Positions 61,774 to 64,000 of a DNA stretch of 64,000 bases are shown one piece after another. The position numbers and the translations under genes were made by a program. The DNA comes from JAJCZZ01 sp964569085 (GTDB taxonomy: Bacteria > Gemmatimonadota > Gemmatimonadetes > Longimicrobiales > Gaopeijiaceae), in NCBI GenBank assembly GCA_964569085.1, contig CAZMTA010000003.1, forward strand, positions 124,001-188,000, given 5' to 3'. The notes under the pieces were generated by a model, which was not told the DNA's origin, searched no databases, and worked only from the letters and a program-made list of their open reading frames with translations. Each line of letters begins with the position of its first letter. The stretch's first letter is position 1.

Positions 61774-62202
61774 GTGGCCCGCACCCGCCGGTACGAGAGC
61801 GAGGACATCACCGTCACGTACGACGTGAAGCGGTGCCTCCACGCCGCGGAGTGCGTGCGCGCCCTGCCGGAGGTGTTCGATCCGGACCGGCGCCCCTGGG
61901 TGGAGCCCGGGGAAGCGGACGCCGACGCCGTGGCCCGGGCCGTGGAGCGGTGCCCCACCGGGGCGCTCCACTACGAGCGCCACGACGGCGGCCCCTCCGA
62001 GGCGCCGCCGGAGCCCCGCATCCGGCTCGTCCCCGACGGCCCCCTGTACGTCCAGGGGCGCGTCGAGCTGCGGGACGGCGACGGGAACGTCCGCTGGAAC
62101 GAGACCCGGGCGGCCCTGTGCCGCTGCGGCGCGTCCAGGATCAAGCCGTTCTGCGACAACAGCCACGTGGACATCGACTTCCAGACGGAGACCCCTTCGT
62201 GA
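61774..62202 (+). CDS. YjdI-type 4Fe-4S protein fused to a CDGSH iron-sulfur domain
   Basis: 142 residues from GTG 61774. N-terminal Fer4_19/YjdI module (YDVKRCLHAAECVRALPEVFD ... VERCPTGAL, three Cys) and C-terminal CDGSH motif CRCGASRIKPFCDNSH, which binds a [2Fe-2S] cluster through three Cys and one His. It would carry two cluster types in one small protein. Followed with 4-nt overlap by the YjdJ-like gene. Confidence 0.87.
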   Translation: MARTRRYESEDITVTYDVKRCLHAAECVRALPEVFDPDRRPWVEPGEADADAVARAVERCPTGALHYERHDGGPSEAPPEPRIRLVPDGPLYVQGRVELRDGDGNVRWNETRAALCRCGASRIKPFCDNSHVDIDFQTETPS

Positions 62203-62597
62203 GCGATCCCGACCCCCGCCCGGACCAGGTCACGAACAACACCGCGGCCGGGCGCTTCGAGGTGGCGCTGGGGGACCAGGTGGCGTTCGTGAACTACCGG
62301 ACCCTCACCCGCGGCGAGCTGGCGCTGATCCACACCGAGGTGCCCGAGAGCCTGTCGGGCCAGGGGATCGGGAGCACGCTGGTCGAGGGAGCGCTCGACA
62401 TCGTCCGGGAGAAGGGCTGGACCGTCCTGCCGTACTGCCCCTTCGTCCACGGCTGGATGAAGCGGCACCGGGACTACGCCGACCTGGTCTCGTACCGATA
62501 CCCGAAGCGGGAGGAGCTCCTCCCCGAGCCCGAGCCCGACGAGGACGCCGAGACCGCCGACGCCTCCGCCCCCGAAGGCGAGGGCGTGGCGCGCTGA
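62199..62597 (+). CDS. YjdJ-like GNAT acetyltransferase
   Basis: 132 residues from GTG 62199. LIHTEVPESLSGQGIGSTLVEGALDIVREKGWTVLPYCPFVHGWMKRHRDY is the short GNAT form with QGxG/GS acetyl-CoA loop and PYCPFV motif of the YjdJ/GNAT-14542 group. Escherichia coli yjdI and yjdJ are also neighbours, which supports the pairing. Acidic, disordered tail. Substrate unknown. Confidence 0.85.
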   Translation: MSDPDPRPDQVTNNTAAGRFEVALGDQVAFVNYRTLTRGELALIHTEVPESLSGQGIGSTLVEGALDIVREKGWTVLPYCPFVHGWMKRHRDYADLVSYRYPKREELLPEPEPDEDAETADASAPEGEGVAR

Positions 62598-62614
62598 CCC
62601 CGCCCCGGGGTCAG
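62594..62614. terminator. Short hairpin holding the stop codons of both convergent genes
   Basis: CTGACCCC-GCCCC-GGGGTCAG. The plus-strand TGA (62595-62597) and the minus-strand TGA (62613-62611) lie in opposite arms of the same stem. Confidence 0.55.
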
Positions 62615-63873
62615 ACGAAGCGCTCGGGCGACATCCGGGCGTAGAGGGGGTCGGGCCCGCCCTCCAGGAGCCACTCCGCCACCAGGCGGCCGCTCACCGG
62701 GCCCAGCGTCAGCCCCAGCATCCCGTGCCCGGTGGCCACCACCACGCCGTCCACGCCCGGGATCGGCCCCACCATCGGCAGGCCGTCGGCGGACACGGGC
62801 CGGAGGCCGCACCACTCGGAGTGGGCCGGCCGGCCCCCCATGGCCGGGAAGTACGCCCGGGCGGCCCGGGTGAGCTGCTCCAGGCGCGCCGGGCGCATGC
62901 GGTCGTCGATCCCGCTGAACTCCATGGTCCCGGCGAAGCGGACCGAGCCCTCCATGGGGGTGCAGAAGACCGACGTCTCGTGGAGGACGCAGGCGGTGCG
63001 GAGCGGGGGAGCGCCGTCGGGACCCACCTTCACGTCCCGGTGGTAGCCCTTGCCGGCCTCCACCGGCAGGTCGACGCCGACCTCCCGGGCCAGCTCCAGG
63101 CTGAACGGGCCCGTGGCCAGGACCACCGCGTCCGCGTCGAGGGTCTCTCCGGAGGCGGTGGTGACGCCCCGGGCCCGCCCCCCGTCGTGGCGGACCCGGG
63201 CCACCGTCACGCCCTCGCGGATCTCGGCCCCCGCCTCCCGGGCGGCCCGGGCCATCCCCAGGAGGAAGTCGTGGGGCCGGAGGGTGGCGGCCTCGGGCCA
63301 GAAGACCGCGCCGGCCACGTCGCCGACCTCCGGCTCCCGCTCCCGGGCCCCGTCCGCGTCCAGGACCTCCGGATGGTACCCGTGGGGGCGCACCAGGTCG
63401 GCCTCGTGGCGGGCGTCGGCCAGCCCCGCCCGGGTGCGGCAGACGTCCATGTAGCCCTCGGCGCGGTATCCGCAGTCGATGGCGTGCTCCTCCAGCACCG
63501 CCTCGAAGGAGGGGAGCGCCTCGTGCCCCAGGGGGGAGAGGACCTCCATGACCTCGCGGACGCGGGCCTCCGTGCAGTTCCGGGCGAAGCGCGCCAGCCA
63601 GCGCCACAGCCCCGGGTCCCAGCGGGGCGCCACGTAGAGCGGGCTGGTGGGATCCAGGAGCTGGAGGAGGGCCGTCCGGATCCGACCGGGCTGGTTGAGG
63701 GGCGGGTGCCCCGGCGAGACCGTGCCGGCGTTGCCCCGGGAGGCGCCGGCGCCGAGCTCGTCCCGCTCCAGCAGGAGGGGACGGGCCCCCCGACGCGCCA
63801 GCTCGTACGCGGCGCTGACGCCGAGGATGCCGCCGCCCACGACGATCACGCGGGGGGTGGTTGAGATGCTCAT
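62611..63873 (-). CDS. DadA-like FAD-dependent D-amino-acid dehydrogenase/oxidase
   Basis: 420 residues. RVIVVGGGILGVSAAYELARRG (FAD-binding GxGxxG), LLLERDELGAGASRGNAGTVSPGH (DadA-like), GKGYHRDVKV, and the C-terminal RPVSADGLPMVGPIPG ... GHGMLGLTLGPVSGRLVAEW, typical of DadA-type enzymes. It oxidises D-amino acids (or related amines) with transfer to the quinone pool. The start is ATG 63873; GTG 63879 would add two residues. No signal peptide. Confidence 0.86.
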   Translation of the reverse strand: MSISTTPRVIVVGGGILGVSAAYELARRGARPLLLERDELGAGASRGNAGTVSPGHPPLNQPGRIRTALLQLLDPTSPLYVAPRWDPGLWRWLARFARNCTEARVREVMEVLSPLGHEALPSFEAVLEEHAIDCGYRAEGYMDVCRTRAGLADARHEADLVRPHGYHPEVLDADGAREREPEVGDVAGAVFWPEAATLRPHDFLLGMARAAREAGAEIREGVTVARVRHDGGRARGVTTASGETLDADAVVLATGPFSLELAREVGVDLPVEAGKGYHRDVKVGPDGAPPLRTACVLHETSVFCTPMEGSVRFAGTMEFSGIDDRMRPARLEQLTRAARAYFPAMGGRPAHSEWCGLRPVSADGLPMVGPIPGVDGVVVATGHGMLGLTLGPVSGRLVAEWLLEGGPDPLYARMSPERFV

Positions 63874-63924
63874 GGGCACGTGTACAGCGACCTCCGGAGG
63901 GCGTTCCCCGGGGACCGGCCCGAG

Positions 63925-64000
63925 CTACCCACCGGGGAAGAAGAGGACCTTCACGGCGTCGTCCGGGGGCCGGGCGGCCAGCGCCAGCGCCTCTCCGCGC
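63925..64000 (-). CDS. C-terminal end of an oxidoreductase-like gene, cut by window edge
   Basis: Only 24 residues and a stop are visible, reading GEALALAARPPDDAVKVLFFPGG. The phrase EAL.LA...DAVKV at a C-terminus is common in zinc-type medium-chain dehydrogenases, but the fragment is too short to be sure. Confidence 0.4.
   Translation of the reverse strand, partial: RGEALALAARPPDDAVKVLFFPGG

Overview
The window is a high-GC (about 70% or more), densely packed bacterial chromosome segment on one scaffold. A run of exactly 100 N at 50930-51029 marks it as a draft or metagenome-type assembly. The gene mix points to Gemmatimonadota (a Longimicrobia/Gemmatimonadales-like lineage): a secreted 6-bladed beta-propeller, a TPR protein with a TolB-like domain, several signal-peptide amidohydrolases and metalloproteases, a plant-type FabI, a sufCBD-Rieske-SU operon, and many GTG starts with 1-4 base gene overlaps. 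This placement is inferred from gene content; no rRNA is present. I see no insertion sequence, prophage, integron or CRISPR array.

Layout. 1-6.3 kb: a truncated beta-propeller; a single-chain dehydratase of the aconitase/isopropylmalate family with its swivel domain fused in front of the catalytic domain; a small Tat-exported Cys-rich protein; a membrane TPR protein. 6.3-15.3 kb: haloalkane-dehalogenase-like hydrolase, CrcB fluoride channel, then genes for cell-wall turnover (T7-type amidase, lytic transglycosylase, a MurU-like uridylyltransferase and an AmgK-like kinase fused to a RapZ C-terminal domain), followed by tRNA-Val and tRNA-Glu. 15.4-31 kb: general metabolism and repair (pterin dehydratase, lipase, class III aminotransferase, FabI, Cys/Met PLP enzyme, two CaCA antiporters, overlapping polX-ligA, amidohydrolase, class V aminotransferase, nitroreductase).

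31-38.3 kb reads as an envelope-stress-like block: ECF sigma factor, one-pass anti-sigma candidate, YbjQ protein, a 773-residue polypeptide joining a receiver-like and AraC-type DNA-binding region through a membrane segment to a PBP4-type DD-peptidase, a membrane M28 peptidase, and a small membrane protein. 38.3-50.9 kb: MerR/TipAS regulator with its palindromic operator, a single-domain response regulator, a large HEXXH metalloprotease lipoprotein, a VOC protein, a GT-C-like membrane protein whose first helix has no canonical start codon, a dienelactone hydrolase, GT2, lutABC, a ferritin-like protein and a Spy-like protein.

51-64 kb: an M6 metalloprotease with its lipoprotein neighbour, a patatin, the complete suf Fe-S operon with an unusual structured 279-nt spacer between sufB and sufD, ogt with an apparent CTG start, an AMIN-like lipoprotein, a YjdI-CDGSH fusion with its YjdJ acetyltransferase, a DadA-like oxidase, and the tail of a further gene.

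Most interesting items: the AraC-membrane-PBP4 fusion (32576-34897), the AmgK-RapZ fusion next to MurU (12681-14860), the reversed LeuD-LeuC fusion (1095-3407), the structured suf spacer (56751-57029), and the 55-nt duplicated contig ends that show the N gap is probably not a real gap.
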